Source: Arcticimaribacter sp965277835 (GTDB lineage Bacteria > Bacteroidota > Bacteroidia > Flavobacteriales > Flavobacteriaceae). Taken from it: a stretch of 64,000 nucleotides of DNA. Position 1 is the stretch's first letter, and each line of letters begins with the position of its first letter. Of the stretch, positions 27,387 to 36,005 are shown one piece after another. The stretch lies in the NCBI GenBank assembly GCA_965277835.1, contig OZ255841.1, positions 1,364,001 through 1,428,000 on the forward strand, given 5' to 3'. A model generated the notes under the pieces. The model was not told the origin of the DNA. It was given only the letters and a program-made list of their open reading frames with translations, and made no database searches. The position numbers and the translations under genes are program-made.

Positions 27387-27782
27387 ATGCAAAAAGCACC
27401 TTCGAGAAACCAAGAGTTAAAAGAACACTGGGAAGAACTTGTTACTATTCTTACCGAACGTTTTTCTGAAACTGAAGCCATAGACCTCGATGGCATTTTA
27501 TATTTAATTGGACTTCAAGAATTGGGGCAGCTACACAAGAAATTTAAAAAAGATGATAACGTAAATATCATTCATATCGGTATTTGCACTGTTTTAGAAC
27601 CGTTTGGGTATTATGAGTTCGATTTTTTTGATGAACAACATTGGCCTCATTTTAAGTTAGTCGAAGAATTACCTGCACTAAAACCAGGGGAACAGACTAT
27701 ATTGATGAAAGACGCTATTGTAAATTACTTTATACAAAAGGGATTATTAAAAGAAAAGGGACTAATAAAAAAGAATATTTAG
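27387..27782 (+). CDS. Conserved protein of unknown function upstream of pheS
   Basis: A soluble acidic protein of 131 residues (start MQKAPSRNQELKEHWEEL). I do not recognise a named domain. A frame extension to 27345 crosses the promoter box and is rejected. The gene ends KGLIKKNI at the left copy of the 41-bp direct repeat; the right copy encodes KGLIKKDI in the same frame, directly before pheS. This shows that the gene and pheS were once about 14 bases apart, and that the 3' end was duplicated, not lost, when the island inserted. Confidence 0.75.
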   Translation: MQKAPSRNQELKEHWEELVTILTERFSETEAIDLDGILYLIGLQELGQLHKKFKKDDNVNIIHIGICTVLEPFGYYEFDFFDEQHWPHFKLVEELPALKPGEQTILMKDAIVNYFIQKGLLKEKGLIKKNI

Positions 27783-27794
27783 TATTTTTAAAAA
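27754..27794 (+). repeat. Left 41-bp direct repeat of the RM island
   Basis: It begins AAAAGGGACTAATAAAAAAG and ends AGTATTTTTAAAAA. It is identical to 30561-30601 except for one base (A at 27774, G at 30581). It covers the last codons and stop of the upstream gene and the following spacer. It behaves like an attachment-site or duplication boundary of the inserted segment. Confidence 0.85.
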
Positions 27795-28011
27795 TGTTTA
27801 TTTCATACAAACAACATTGAGGGATTTTGGAATTTATTGAAAAGAGATGTCTTTGATATATATTATTCAGCAAATCCAAAGTATTTAAATACATATTGTG
27901 ATGAGTTTTTATACCAATACAACACAATAAATATTACTAATGATAATAGGTTTCATTTGTCTTTAATCAATACAAATGAAAAAATTAACTTATAAAGAAT
28001 TGATAAAGTAA
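27792..28011 (+). pseudogene. C-terminal remnant of an IS1595-family transposase
   Basis: Starting at the left repeat, one frame has HTNNIEGFWNLLKR at 27804 onward, then YCDEFLYQYNT and RFHLSLINTNEK. This is the C-terminal end of ISXO2-like (IS1595 family) DDE transposases, whose signature is HxNxIEGFWxxLKR. The frame stops soon after, but a one-base shift at an A-rich tract near 27979-27984 restores KLTYKELIK and a stop at 28009-28011, matching the usual family end. There is no start, no N-terminal zinc ribbon and no first catalytic Asp, so it is a dead fragment. Its last stop codon overlaps the ATG of the RM gene. Confidence 0.75.
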
Positions 28012-30413
28012 TGCACTCTAATAAACCTCAAAACAGCGAAGTTGATGCTTATTCATACATTAAAAATGAATTGGAACAATTAGGATGGGATGTAAAAAAT
28101 CCTGCTAGAGTTACTAGCGGAGAAGTATATAAACAAAATGAATGTTTAGCAAATGAATATATCAAAGAATGTTTAAATCAAGACAGACCAGAAGCAGTTG
28201 TTAAACTAAATGACTTTGAATATTGGGTTATTGAGAGTAAAAGGAATCTGAATGATATAGATAAAGCATTAGGAGAAGCGGAGAATCAGTATGCTAAAAA
28301 AATAAACTCAAGTGATTATATTAAATGTTTGTTGATTTCGGGGGTAGCAGGAAATGATACGGATGGGTATATTGTGAGAAGCAAATACTTTCAAAATAAC
28401 CAATGGGTAGATGTTTTGTTTAATAACCAAATTAAGAATATTCTTTTATCAAAAGAGCAAACACAATATATATTAGAAAATAATACATTTAATTGGACTG
28501 ATTTACCCGATATACCTGAAGATAAGTATATAGCAGTCGCTTTAGACGTAAATGAAATATTACATAATGCGGGGATAAACAAAAATAAAAGAGCTAGATT
28601 TATTGCTGGTTTGGTTTTATCAATGTCTTTAAATCAACCTATTGATATGAAAGAGAATGATACTACTACTTTAGTGCAAAACACTAATAATTTAATTGAA
28701 AAGAAATTAAGAGAAGTAGATAAAGATAATTTTTATAATTTTTTAAAGCTTGAATTACCACCAAGCACAGAAAATCATATCAAGTATAGAGAGGCTATTA
28801 AGTTTACCATTAAGGAGTTAAATACTTTAGATATAAAAAATGCTATGGCATCAGGAAAAGATGTATTAGGCGAGTTTTATGAAAAATTCTTGAAATACGG
28901 TAATGGAGCAAAAGAGATAGGAATAGTTTTAACTCCTAGGCACGTTACAGAATTTGCGAGTTACGTATTAAACATAACACATCAAGATTATGTATTTGAC
29001 CCAACTTGTGGTACGTCTGGTTTTTTGGTATCTGCTTTTGATTATGTAAAAAAAACAGCGACAGAAAATCAAATTAATTCATTTAAGAATTATAATTTAT
29101 TCGGTATAGAACAAGATGATGAAGTAGTAGCTTTAGCAATTGTAAATATGATTTTTAGAGGAGATGGTAGAAATAATATGAGTGAAGGTAATTGTTTTCA
29201 AAAAAACATTGAAAAGATTACTAAAGAGGATAATATTACTGGTGCATTTCGACCAAGAAATAATCAATCTCCCAAAAAACCAGTAATAACAAAAGTATTA
29301 ATGAATCCTCCTTTTGCTTTAAAAAAAGGAGATGAGAAAGAAAGGGATTTTATAGACTATGCTTTATCCCAAATGCAAAATGGAGGGCTTTTGTTTGCAC
29401 TTGTTCCTATATCTGTAATGGTAGAAGGGAAACAAGGTGCAAATTGGAGAAAACAATTACTGGAAAACAATACACTAATATCTGTAATTACTCTTAGTGA
29501 AGAATTATTTTATCCTGTAAGCGTAGGAACCGTTGGTATATTTATCAAAAAAGGCACTCCTCATAATTGGGATAATCAAAATGTATATTTTGCTAGAGCA
29601 ATTAATGATGGTTTTAGAAAAAAGAAAGGGAAAAGAATAAAAAGTAAAAAAGAGAAAAATCAATTAGAAGAGATTAAAGAAGAATTAAAAGCATTTATAC
29701 TTAATCAAAATACTCAAGTAAAAAATATTCCAGAGTTTAAAAAAGTCTGTAAACTAGATATAAAGGATATAAATTATGAGTTAGTACCAGAGATTTATGT
29801 CGATAATGACATGCCTACCAGTTCTCAAATTGAAAAAGTTCTAGACATTTCTGTTAAAGATGCATTAAGTTATCTTATAAAGCGTAAAAAACATAGAGAA
29901 ATTAGTGACCATCTTGAAATAACAAATAAATTAACTCCACTTGTTTATATAGAAAAATACCAAGAAAACGGTTTGTGTATTGTGAATAAAAAAACAGCAT
30001 TGTCTCAAAATCAGCTAGAAAAAGGGGAGACACCTTATGTTACAACTTCTTCGCTAAACAATGGAATATCTGGTTTTTTTGATGAATCCCCTAACTTTAA
30101 TGGTAAATGCATAACGGTAGCCTTAAATGGAAGTGTTGGAGAAACATTTTTTCAATTTGATCCATTTATAACAAGTGGAGATAATGCTGTATTAACTCTA
30201 AAAGATGAATACAATCCTTATTTACTTTTTTATATATCTACAATGATAAGAAGTCATAAGTGGAGATACAATTATTACAGGAAGTTAAATTTAGGAAAAT
30301 TAAAAAAAATGACGATTCCTATGCCTTATAAAGACAATATAATAGATATAAACTATATAGAAAATGTTGTGAAAAACAGTTATGGATTTAATGAATTAGA
30401 GCAGTATTTATGA
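28011..30413 (+). CDS. Single-chain restriction-modification enzyme (type IIG-like: nuclease, N6-adenine methylase, recognition domain)
   Basis: An 800-residue protein with three parts. Residues about 1-170 resemble an HsdR N-terminal nuclease: PE61 and the E75-S76-K77 triad in WVIESKRN fit PD-(D/E)xK, with a helix ENQYAKKI like the QxxxY motif. Residues about 270-580 are an N6-adenine methylase of the HsdM type: motif I FDPTCGTSGF (329-338) and motif IV NPPF (432-435). Residues about 640-800 look like an HsdS half-subunit recognition domain (PYVTTSSLNNGISGFF; VALNGSVGETFF). It should both cut and methylate DNA; the site is not predictable here. The gene lies in the island between 41-bp direct repeats, with no separate HsdR, HsdM or HsdS. 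It is more AT-rich in feel than its neighbours and probably acquired. Confidence 0.85.
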   Translation: MHSNKPQNSEVDAYSYIKNELEQLGWDVKNPARVTSGEVYKQNECLANEYIKECLNQDRPEAVVKLNDFEYWVIESKRNLNDIDKALGEAENQYAKKINSSDYIKCLLISGVAGNDTDGYIVRSKYFQNNQWVDVLFNNQIKNILLSKEQTQYILENNTFNWTDLPDIPEDKYIAVALDVNEILHNAGINKNKRARFIAGLVLSMSLNQPIDMKENDTTTLVQNTNNLIEKKLREVDKDNFYNFLKLELPPSTENHIKYREAIKFTIKELNTLDIKNAMASGKDVLGEFYEKFLKYGNGAKEIGIVLTPRHVTEFASYVLNITHQDYVFDPTCGTSGFLVSAFDYVKKTATENQINSFKNYNLFGIEQDDEVVALAIVNMIFRGDGRNNMSEGNCFQKNIEKITKEDNITGAFRPRNNQSPKKPVITKVLMNPPFALKKGDEKERDFIDYALSQMQNGGLLFALVPISVMVEGKQGANWRKQLLENNTLISVITLSEELFYPVSVGTVGIFIKKGTPHNWDNQNVYFARAINDGFRKKKGKRIKSKKEKNQLEEIKEELKAFILNQNTQVKNIPEFKKVCKLDIKDINYELVPEIYVDNDMPTSSQIEKVLDISVKDALSYLIKRKKHREISDHLEITNKLTPLVYIEKYQENGLCIVNKKTALSQNQLEKGETPYVTTSSLNNGISGFFDESPNFNGKCITVALNGSVGETFFQFDPFITSGDNAVLTLKDEYNPYLLFYISTMIRSHKWRYNYYRKLNLGKLKKMTIPMPYKDNIIDINYIENVVKNSYGFNELEQYL

Positions 30414-30508
30414 GCAAAAACATAAAAGGATTAGCTGATAAAAAATTAATAGAGAAGTACGAGAGTGAAGGTATAGACTTTAAAAAAACTATGCTTCAAT
30501 TATCTTAA
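30410..30508 (+). CDS. 32-codon stub ORF after the RM gene
   Basis: The ATG overlaps the RM stop (ATGA) and encodes 32 residues (starts MSKNIKGLADKKLIEKYES, ends KKTMLQLS). The tight coupling suggests a real start, but the short length near the right island boundary suggests that it is the 5' stub of a gene cut off there. I do not recognise the product. After it, 30509-30560 appears non-coding. Confidence 0.4.
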   Translation: MSKNIKGLADKKLIEKYESEGIDFKKTMLQLS

Positions 30509-30560
30509 AATCAAGTTACTTTAATAATTAATACATCCAAATACATAACTACCTAAAACA

Positions 30561-30601
30561 AAAAGGGACTAATAAAAAAGGATATTTAGTATTTTTAAAA
30601 A
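30561..30601 (+). repeat. Right 41-bp direct repeat of the RM island
   Basis: This copy matches 27754-27794 at 40 of 41 bases and ends two bases before the pheS ATG. It still encodes the last residues of the upstream gene (KGLIKKDI and stop) in frame, so it is probably the original junction, with the left copy the duplicate, or the reverse. Confidence 0.85.
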
Positions 30602-30603
30602 CA

Positions 30604-31623
30604 ATGATTGAAACCGTAAAAGAACATCTTCAAAAAGTTAGTGCATTCGATACCACAGAAGTTGCAGAAATAGAACAATTTAGAATTTTATATGCTGGAA
30701 AAAAAGGTGTTCTAACTGAACTTTTTGCACAATTCAAATCTATTCCAAACGAGGATAAAAAAGAATTTGGAAAGGTAATAAACGAACTAAAACTAGCTGT
30801 TTCTGCAAAAGTAGAAACCCTAAAAGAGAACCTTAAACAAACGACATCTTCTAGCAGTTTATACGGCGATTTGTCGCGCCCAGCGTTTCCTGTGTCCTTT
30901 GGTAACCAACACCCCTTAACTGTGGTGCGTAATAGGATTATTGAAATATTTGCTCAAATAGGATTTGATATTTCTGAAGGTCCAGAAATTGAAGATGATT
31001 GGCATAATTTTACGGCGCTAAATTTACCAGAGCACCACCCAGCACGCGATATGCAAGACACTTTTTTTATTCAAACAAATCCCGATATTTTATTGCGGAC
31101 ACATACGTCTTCTGTTCAGGTGCGTTATATGGAAAATAACACGCCACCTATACGCACAATATCTCCAGGACGAGTGTTTAGAAATGAAGCTATTTCGGCG
31201 AGATCGCATTGTATTTTTCATCAAGTAGAAGGCTTATATATAGATAAAAATGTGTCGTTTGCCGACTTAAAACAAACCCTAATATATTTTACTAAATCTT
31301 TATTTGGAAAATCTAAAATTAGACTGAGACCCTCATATTTTCCTTTTACGGAGCCAAGTGCCGAAGTAGACATATATTGGGGATTAGAGACAGAGACTGA
31401 CTATAGAATTACTAAAGGCACAGGCTGGTTAGAAATAATGGGGTGCGGAATGGTAGATCCAAACGTACTTGAAAATTGTAATATTGACCCTAATGAATAT
31501 TCTGGTTATGCGTTTGGAATGGGTATCGAACGTATTGCAATGCTTTTATATCAAGTACATGATATTCGTATGTTTTTCGAAAATGATATACGTTTTCTAA
31601 AACAGTTCAAAGCCACGCTTTAG
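30604..31623 (+). CDS. pheS: Phenylalanine--tRNA ligase alpha subunit
   Basis: The catalytic chain of the alpha2beta2 phenylalanyl-tRNA synthetase, 339 residues. It has the N-terminal coiled coil, the GFDISEGPEIEDDWHNF block, class II motif 2 (SPGRVFRNEAISARSH) and motif 3 (YAFGMGIERIAMLLYQ). The beta subunit gene pheT is not adjacent, which is common in this phylum. The leader is now the right end of the RM island. Its end overlaps gpsA (convergent) by four bases. Confidence 0.95.
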   Translation: MIETVKEHLQKVSAFDTTEVAEIEQFRILYAGKKGVLTELFAQFKSIPNEDKKEFGKVINELKLAVSAKVETLKENLKQTTSSSSLYGDLSRPAFPVSFGNQHPLTVVRNRIIEIFAQIGFDISEGPEIEDDWHNFTALNLPEHHPARDMQDTFFIQTNPDILLRTHTSSVQVRYMENNTPPIRTISPGRVFRNEAISARSHCIFHQVEGLYIDKNVSFADLKQTLIYFTKSLFGKSKIRLRPSYFPFTEPSAEVDIYWGLETETDYRITKGTGWLEIMGCGMVDPNVLENCNIDPNEYSGYAFGMGIERIAMLLYQVHDIRMFFENDIRFLKQFKATL

Positions 31624-32654
31624 TTTAGCTTTTTCGACAGCTTTTGAAACACTTTAGCAGGATTTTTATTCTCATATAAAATCGTGTGTACAGCGTCAAT
31701 AATAGGCGTTCGTGTGCTAAACTTTGCAATGATTATCTTGGCAGACTTTGTAGCAAAATAACCTTCGGCAATCATATTCATTTCCATTTGTGCAGCACGT
31801 GCGGTGTATCCTTTCCCTATCATATTACCAAACGTTCTATTGCGACTAAATACAGAATATCCCGTAACCAACAAATCGCCTAGGTAAGCAGAGTTATTAA
31901 TATTCCGTTTCATTTTATGCACGTTTTTTATAAACCGCTTAGTTTCTCTAATAGCATTACTCATCAATACGCTTTGAAAATTATCACCATAGCCTAGCCC
32001 ATGTGCTATTCCGGCTGCTATAGCATATATGTTTTTAAGCATTGCTGCATATTCGGTACCAATAATATCATTAGAAATTTTAGTCCTAATATAATCTGTT
32101 GTAAGCATTGAGGCGATATACTTTGCAAAAGTAGGGTTTTGACATGCTATAGTTAAATACGATAATTTTTCCATGGCGACCTCCTCTGCATGACAAGGCC
32201 CACAAATAACCCCTATTTGGTTTAACGCAATATTATGGTCTTCGTGAAAATACTTGCCTACTATTTTCATATTCTCTGGGATAACTCCTTTTACTGCCGT
32301 AACAATAATTTTGTTCTCTAGAGATACGTTGAGTTTGGCAAATTCGGAGATAATAAAGGCAGAAGGAATTGAAACAATAATAATATCTGCTTGACTCACA
32401 ACCGTATTAATATCCGTGCTTATTTTTAGGCGTTTGGTTTTTAATGTAGCCGAGGTAAGATATGACGGATTGTGACGGTGATTTTCTATAAAGGTTTTAG
32501 TCTCTTCATTACGCATATACCAACCGATATTGCGTTTATTCTCCGATAAAATTTTAATCAATGCGGTCGCCCAGCTACCTCCCCCAAGAACAGCAACTTT
32601 TAATCTACTGGGTAATATATTATGCCTAAATCGTGCAACTTTTTTGGCGAGCAT
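31620..32654 (-). CDS. gpsA: NAD(P)H-dependent glycerol-3-phosphate dehydrogenase
   Basis: It reduces dihydroxyacetone phosphate to sn-glycerol-3-phosphate for phospholipid synthesis. The nucleotide-binding motif VAVLGGGSWATALIK is at residues about 20-34, followed by the family blocks GVICGPCHAEEVA and the catalytic Lys in YAAMLKNIYAIAAGIAHGLG. The 344-residue length includes about 18 extra N-terminal residues before the Rossmann fold; a later start is possible, but none is an obvious ATG. The ALDH, membrane protein and gpsA genes run in the same direction. Confidence 0.93.
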   Translation of the reverse strand: MLAKKVARFRHNILPSRLKVAVLGGGSWATALIKILSENKRNIGWYMRNEETKTFIENHRHNPSYLTSATLKTKRLKISTDINTVVSQADIIIVSIPSAFIISEFAKLNVSLENKIIVTAVKGVIPENMKIVGKYFHEDHNIALNQIGVICGPCHAEEVAMEKLSYLTIACQNPTFAKYIASMLTTDYIRTKISNDIIGTEYAAMLKNIYAIAAGIAHGLGYGDNFQSVLMSNAIRETKRFIKNVHKMKRNINNSAYLGDLLVTGYSVFSRNRTFGNMIGKGYTARAAQMEMNMIAEGYFATKSAKIIIAKFSTRTPIIDAVHTILYENKNPAKVFQKLSKKLN

Positions 32655-32683
32655 AAATCTATTCTATGTTTATATATAACGTA

Positions 32684-33118
32684 TTAAAGCCAAGCACTCC
32701 AAGGGATTCTCGAAAGAAGCAAGAGTAATCCAAGAGCGTAGAACACGCCAATACGAGAGAATTTTTTACCGTCTAAGGTTTGGCGTTTATGCATAGACCA
32801 GCCCATAGTAATTAGAATAATTGCAAGTATATTTACTATAGGGTGTTCTACCAAATATAACCGTGCCTGAGCATCTTTCATAACGCCTCCTCCTAAGGTA
32901 CTCCACTGGCTAAACCAAGGAGATACAAAGTATAAAATTAAACCAAGTAAAAGTTGAATATGAGACGAAATAAGAACAAACAAAGAGCGTCTAAAGTCTT
33001 TAGAATTGAACGATCTTTTTTTTGCAATGCCAACAAACGCATTGATGATTGCCAAAAAAAGTAGGATTATAACAATAAATGCCCAATACGAATGTGCTGT
33101 TTTTAAAAGTGAATACAT
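32684..33118 (-). CDS. Four-helix membrane protein (conserved in Bacteroidota)
   Basis: A 144-residue protein starting MYSLLKTAHSYWAFIVI, with four membrane helices at about 10-28, 48-70, 90-110 and 122-142. The His residues near helix ends (AHSYWAF, SHIQLLLG, VEHPIVNI, SMHKRQTL) are arranged as in small cytochrome b561/CopD-like four-helix proteins, so heme binding is possible but not shown. The in-frame start at 33148 has no family support; the ATG at 33118 is used. It sits between ALDH and gpsA on the same strand. Confidence 0.65.
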   Translation of the reverse strand: MYSLLKTAHSYWAFIVIILLFLAIINAFVGIAKKRSFNSKDFRRSLFVLISSHIQLLLGLILYFVSPWFSQWSTLGGGVMKDAQARLYLVEHPIVNILAIILITMGWSMHKRQTLDGKKFSRIGVFYALGLLLLLSRIPWSAWL

Positions 33119-33158
33119 AGTGTTTTTATTTTGAGTAAATATACACAAAAACTAATGC

Positions 33159-34700
33159 CTACAAATCAAATTTTATGCCTTGTGCTAGTGGCAAATCGTT
33201 AGAATAATTAATGGTGTTGGTTTGTCTTCTCATATATACTTTCCAAGCATCCGATCCGCTTTCTCTTCCGCCTCCAGTGTCTTTTTCACCTCCAAAGGCA
33301 CCTCCAATTTCTGCTCCAGAAGTTCCAATGTTTATGTTGGCTATACCGCAATCGCTACCCCAATGCGAAAGAAAGGTTTCGGCTTCTTGTAGGTTTTGGG
33401 TCATTATTGCCGACGATAGTCCTTGCGTTACATCGTTTTGAATTTCGATAGCGTTGTTTACATCCCCAGAATATTCGATAAGATAGAGTATTGGTGCAAA
33501 GGTTTCTTTTTGTACCATTGCGCTATTAGCTCCATCGACTATTGCAATGGCAGGTTGCACAAAACAGCCACTCTCATAACCTTTCCCCGAAAGTACACCT
33601 CCTTTTATAACCCACTCGGCACCTTCTTTGGTTATGTTCTCAAGGGCTTCTTCATATTGTTTTACGGCTAATGTATCAATTAAAGGGCCTACGTGGTTGT
33701 TCGAGTCTAGTGGGTTTCCAATGTTAAGTTGGCGGTATGCAGTTACTAATTTCTCTTTTACTTCATTAAAAATAGAGGTATGAACAATCAATCTTCGTGT
33801 AGATGTACACCGTTGCCCAGCAGTACCCACCGCCCCAAAAACGGCAGCCAATAAGGTGGTGTTGAGGTTAGCATTTGGTGTAATAATAAGTGCATTGTTG
33901 CCGCCTAATTCTAGTAATGATTTCCCAAGTCGTCCGCCTACTTTTTCGGCAACACTTCTGCCCATTGCAGTAGAACCTGTCGCCGAGACCAAAGGTATTC
34001 TCCTATCTTCGCTTATCCACTTCCCTACTTCGCTTCCGCCGTTTAATAGGCACGACACGCCTTCGGGGATTTGATTATTGTGTAATATGGTGCCTATTAT
34101 TCTTTGACACGCAATTGCGCATAAAGGTGTTTTTTCGCTAGGTTTCCAAACCGTTACATTACCGCACACCCAAGCCAAAGCGGTGTTCCATGCCCATACG
34201 GCTACGGGGAAATTAAACGCCGAAATAATGCCTACAATCCCCAACGGATGGTACTGCTCGTACATACGGTGGTTAGGGCGTTCGGAGTGCATGGTTGTGC
34301 CTTGTAGTTGCCTCGACAAACCCACGGCAAAGTCGCATATATCAATCATTTCTTGAACCTCGCCTAAACCTTCTTGCAACGATTTTCCCATTTCCCAAGA
34401 GACAAGCTGACCCAATACATCTTTTTTATCGCGGAGGGCATTCCCAAACTGACGTACTAAATCGCCACGCACAGGAGCAGGTATTTTTCTGAACTCTATA
34501 AACGCATCTTCTGCGGTTTGTAGAACGTTTTCATAATTTTCGACCGAAGCCCCAGTTACAACCCCAAGACCTGACCCATCCACAGGGGTCGATGCCTCTA
34601 TTTCGGTACCGTTTCCAAACCATTTTTTACCTGTAGAGCATCCCAATTCTTTTGGTGCAATATCTAGTTGTGCTAATATTTCTTTTATCGAAGATGACAT
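33159..34700 (-). CDS. ALDH7-family aldehyde dehydrogenase (aminoadipate semialdehyde type)
   Basis: A 513-residue NAD-dependent aldehyde dehydrogenase. The catalytic Glu lies in LLELGGNNALI and the nucleophile Cys in GQRCTSTRRL. The LELGGNNA variant and the start MSSSIKEILAQLDI with GSTGKKWFGNG-like CSTGKKWFGNG indicate the ALDH7 (antiquitin) branch, which oxidises alpha-aminoadipic semialdehyde / piperideine-6-carboxylate in lysine breakdown. No other lysine-degradation gene is adjacent. Two 10-bp direct repeats (TTCTAATTAA) spaced 22 bases apart lie upstream at 34720 and 34742. Confidence 0.88.
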   Translation of the reverse strand: MSSSIKEILAQLDIAPKELGCSTGKKWFGNGTEIEASTPVDGSGLGVVTGASVENYENVLQTAEDAFIEFRKIPAPVRGDLVRQFGNALRDKKDVLGQLVSWEMGKSLQEGLGEVQEMIDICDFAVGLSRQLQGTTMHSERPNHRMYEQYHPLGIVGIISAFNFPVAVWAWNTALAWVCGNVTVWKPSEKTPLCAIACQRIIGTILHNNQIPEGVSCLLNGGSEVGKWISEDRRIPLVSATGSTAMGRSVAEKVGGRLGKSLLELGGNNALIITPNANLNTTLLAAVFGAVGTAGQRCTSTRRLIVHTSIFNEVKEKLVTAYRQLNIGNPLDSNNHVGPLIDTLAVKQYEEALENITKEGAEWVIKGGVLSGKGYESGCFVQPAIAIVDGANSAMVQKETFAPILYLIEYSGDVNNAIEIQNDVTQGLSSAIMTQNLQEAETFLSHWGSDCGIANINIGTSGAEIGGAFGGEKDTGGGRESGSDAWKVYMRRQTNTINYSNDLPLAQGIKFDL

Positions 34701-34719
34701 ATATATCGGTTTTAATAAT

Positions 34720-34751
34720 TTCTAATTAAATGTAATATTAATTCTAATTAA
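34720..34751. repeat. Two TTCTAATTAA repeats upstream of the ALDH gene
   Basis: TTCTAATTAA occurs at 34720-34729 and 34742-34751, a 22-base (about two helix turns) spacing, 20 bases before the ALDH start. It could be a regulator site or chance in AT-rich DNA. The rest of the gap up to 34976 (about 225 bases) shows no gene, tRNA or clear terminator. Confidence 0.25.
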
Positions 34752-34976
34752 TAGATACCAAATCGTTTAATAAAATGCGTTTAGGTAAAATTGACAACTA
34801 GGATACGGCAAAACCTTAAACCCCAAAATAGTTCTGCTACACGCAGCCATAATTTACCGCCAATAGGCTAATAAAAACACTTGCCTTAATACGTCTTGCG
34901 ATATTGGATAAATTATTTACTGATAGAGAAATGATTTTATATCTTAGTGAACATAAATCTTTTAAAAAAATATAAG

Positions 34977-36005
34977 ATGAAACATTTTTTGAGTGTAGTA
35001 GTATTAGGGTTAGTGATAGGCTGTTTTTCTGTTGCTGGACAACAAGAGGACAAACCTACTTTTGGAATTGTTATTCACGGAGGGGCAGGCACTATTTTAA
35101 AAAAGAATATGACCGCCGAAATGGAACGTGCCTATAGAGAGACATTAGCCGAAGCCATATCGGTGGGGCATGCTATTCTCAAAGCAGGGGGTACAAGCCA
35201 AGAAGCCGTAGAAAAAACCATTCATATAATGGAGAATTCGCCGCTTTTCAATGCTGGTAAAGGTGCAGTGCTTACGGCAGACAAAACCGTAACCCTCGAT
35301 GCCTCATTTATGAACGGAGAAACCCTCGATGCAGGAGCAATTGCAGGTGCACAGCATATTAAAAATCCCATTAGTGCAGCCATAAAAGTAATGACCAACT
35401 CGCCTCATGTAATGCTCTCGGGCGAAGGTGCCGACCAATTTGCAGGCGAACAAGGTTTAGAACATATGCCTCAGTCTTATTTTATTACGGACAGACGACT
35501 CAAAGCCTTAGAGCGTGTGCAAAAACGCGAACAATCTAAGGGCATGAGTTTTTATGACGGTCTCGACGAGCAATATTTTGCAAATCAGCGTATGGGTACA
35601 GTCGGCTGTGTAGCACTCGATCGCAACGGTAATATATCGGCAGGGACTTCTACGGGTGGAATGACCAACAAAAAATGGGGACGTATTGGCGACGCGCCTA
35701 TTATTGGGGCAGGGACTTATGCCAACAACAACAGCTGTGGCGTATCTGCAACAGGTTGGGGTGAATTTTTTATCCGTGCGGTAGTCGCACACGATATTGC
35801 AGCCTTAGTAGAGTACAAAGGACTAGATGTAAAAGAAGCCTCTAGGCAAGTGATACAAAAAGTAGAAGACCTAGGCGGCAACGGTGGCGTTGTGGTGCTA
35901 GACCGCAAAGGCAATGTGGCTATGGAATTTAACACCGCAGGAATGTACCGCGCACATATGAACGCAGCAGGAAAAATAAACGTAAAGATTTATAAGGGTG
36001 AATAA
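34977..36005 (+). CDS. Isoaspartyl peptidase / L-asparaginase (Ntn hydrolase), exported
   Basis: A 342-residue Ntn-hydrolase of the plant-type asparaginase family. The pro-chain motif IVIHGGAGT is at the N-terminus, the conserved NAGKGAVLTADKTVTLDASF follows, and the new N-terminal Thr nucleophile of the beta chain is in MGTVGCVALDRNG. Further residues GTSTGGMTNKKWGRIGDAP are typical. A signal sequence precedes it (FLSVVVLGLVIGCFSVAG), so it is exported, possibly as a lipoprotein. A GTG at 34947 would hide the signal; the ATG at 34977 is chosen. It removes isoaspartyl dipeptides or asparagine. The following ABM-like gene overlaps its stop. Confidence 0.9.
   Translation: MKHFLSVVVLGLVIGCFSVAGQQEDKPTFGIVIHGGAGTILKKNMTAEMERAYRETLAEAISVGHAILKAGGTSQEAVEKTIHIMENSPLFNAGKGAVLTADKTVTLDASFMNGETLDAGAIAGAQHIKNPISAAIKVMTNSPHVMLSGEGADQFAGEQGLEHMPQSYFITDRRLKALERVQKREQSKGMSFYDGLDEQYFANQRMGTVGCVALDRNGNISAGTSTGGMTNKKWGRIGDAPIIGAGTYANNNSCGVSATGWGEFFIRAVVAHDIAALVEYKGLDVKEASRQVIQKVEDLGGNGGVVVLDRKGNVAMEFNTAGMYRAHMNAAGKINVKIYKGE

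Noticed and set aside
30509..30560. CAAGTTACTTTAAT region as an IS1595 terminal inverted repeat
   Set aside because: I could not find a matching inverted copy near the transposase remnant and cannot check it against a database here.
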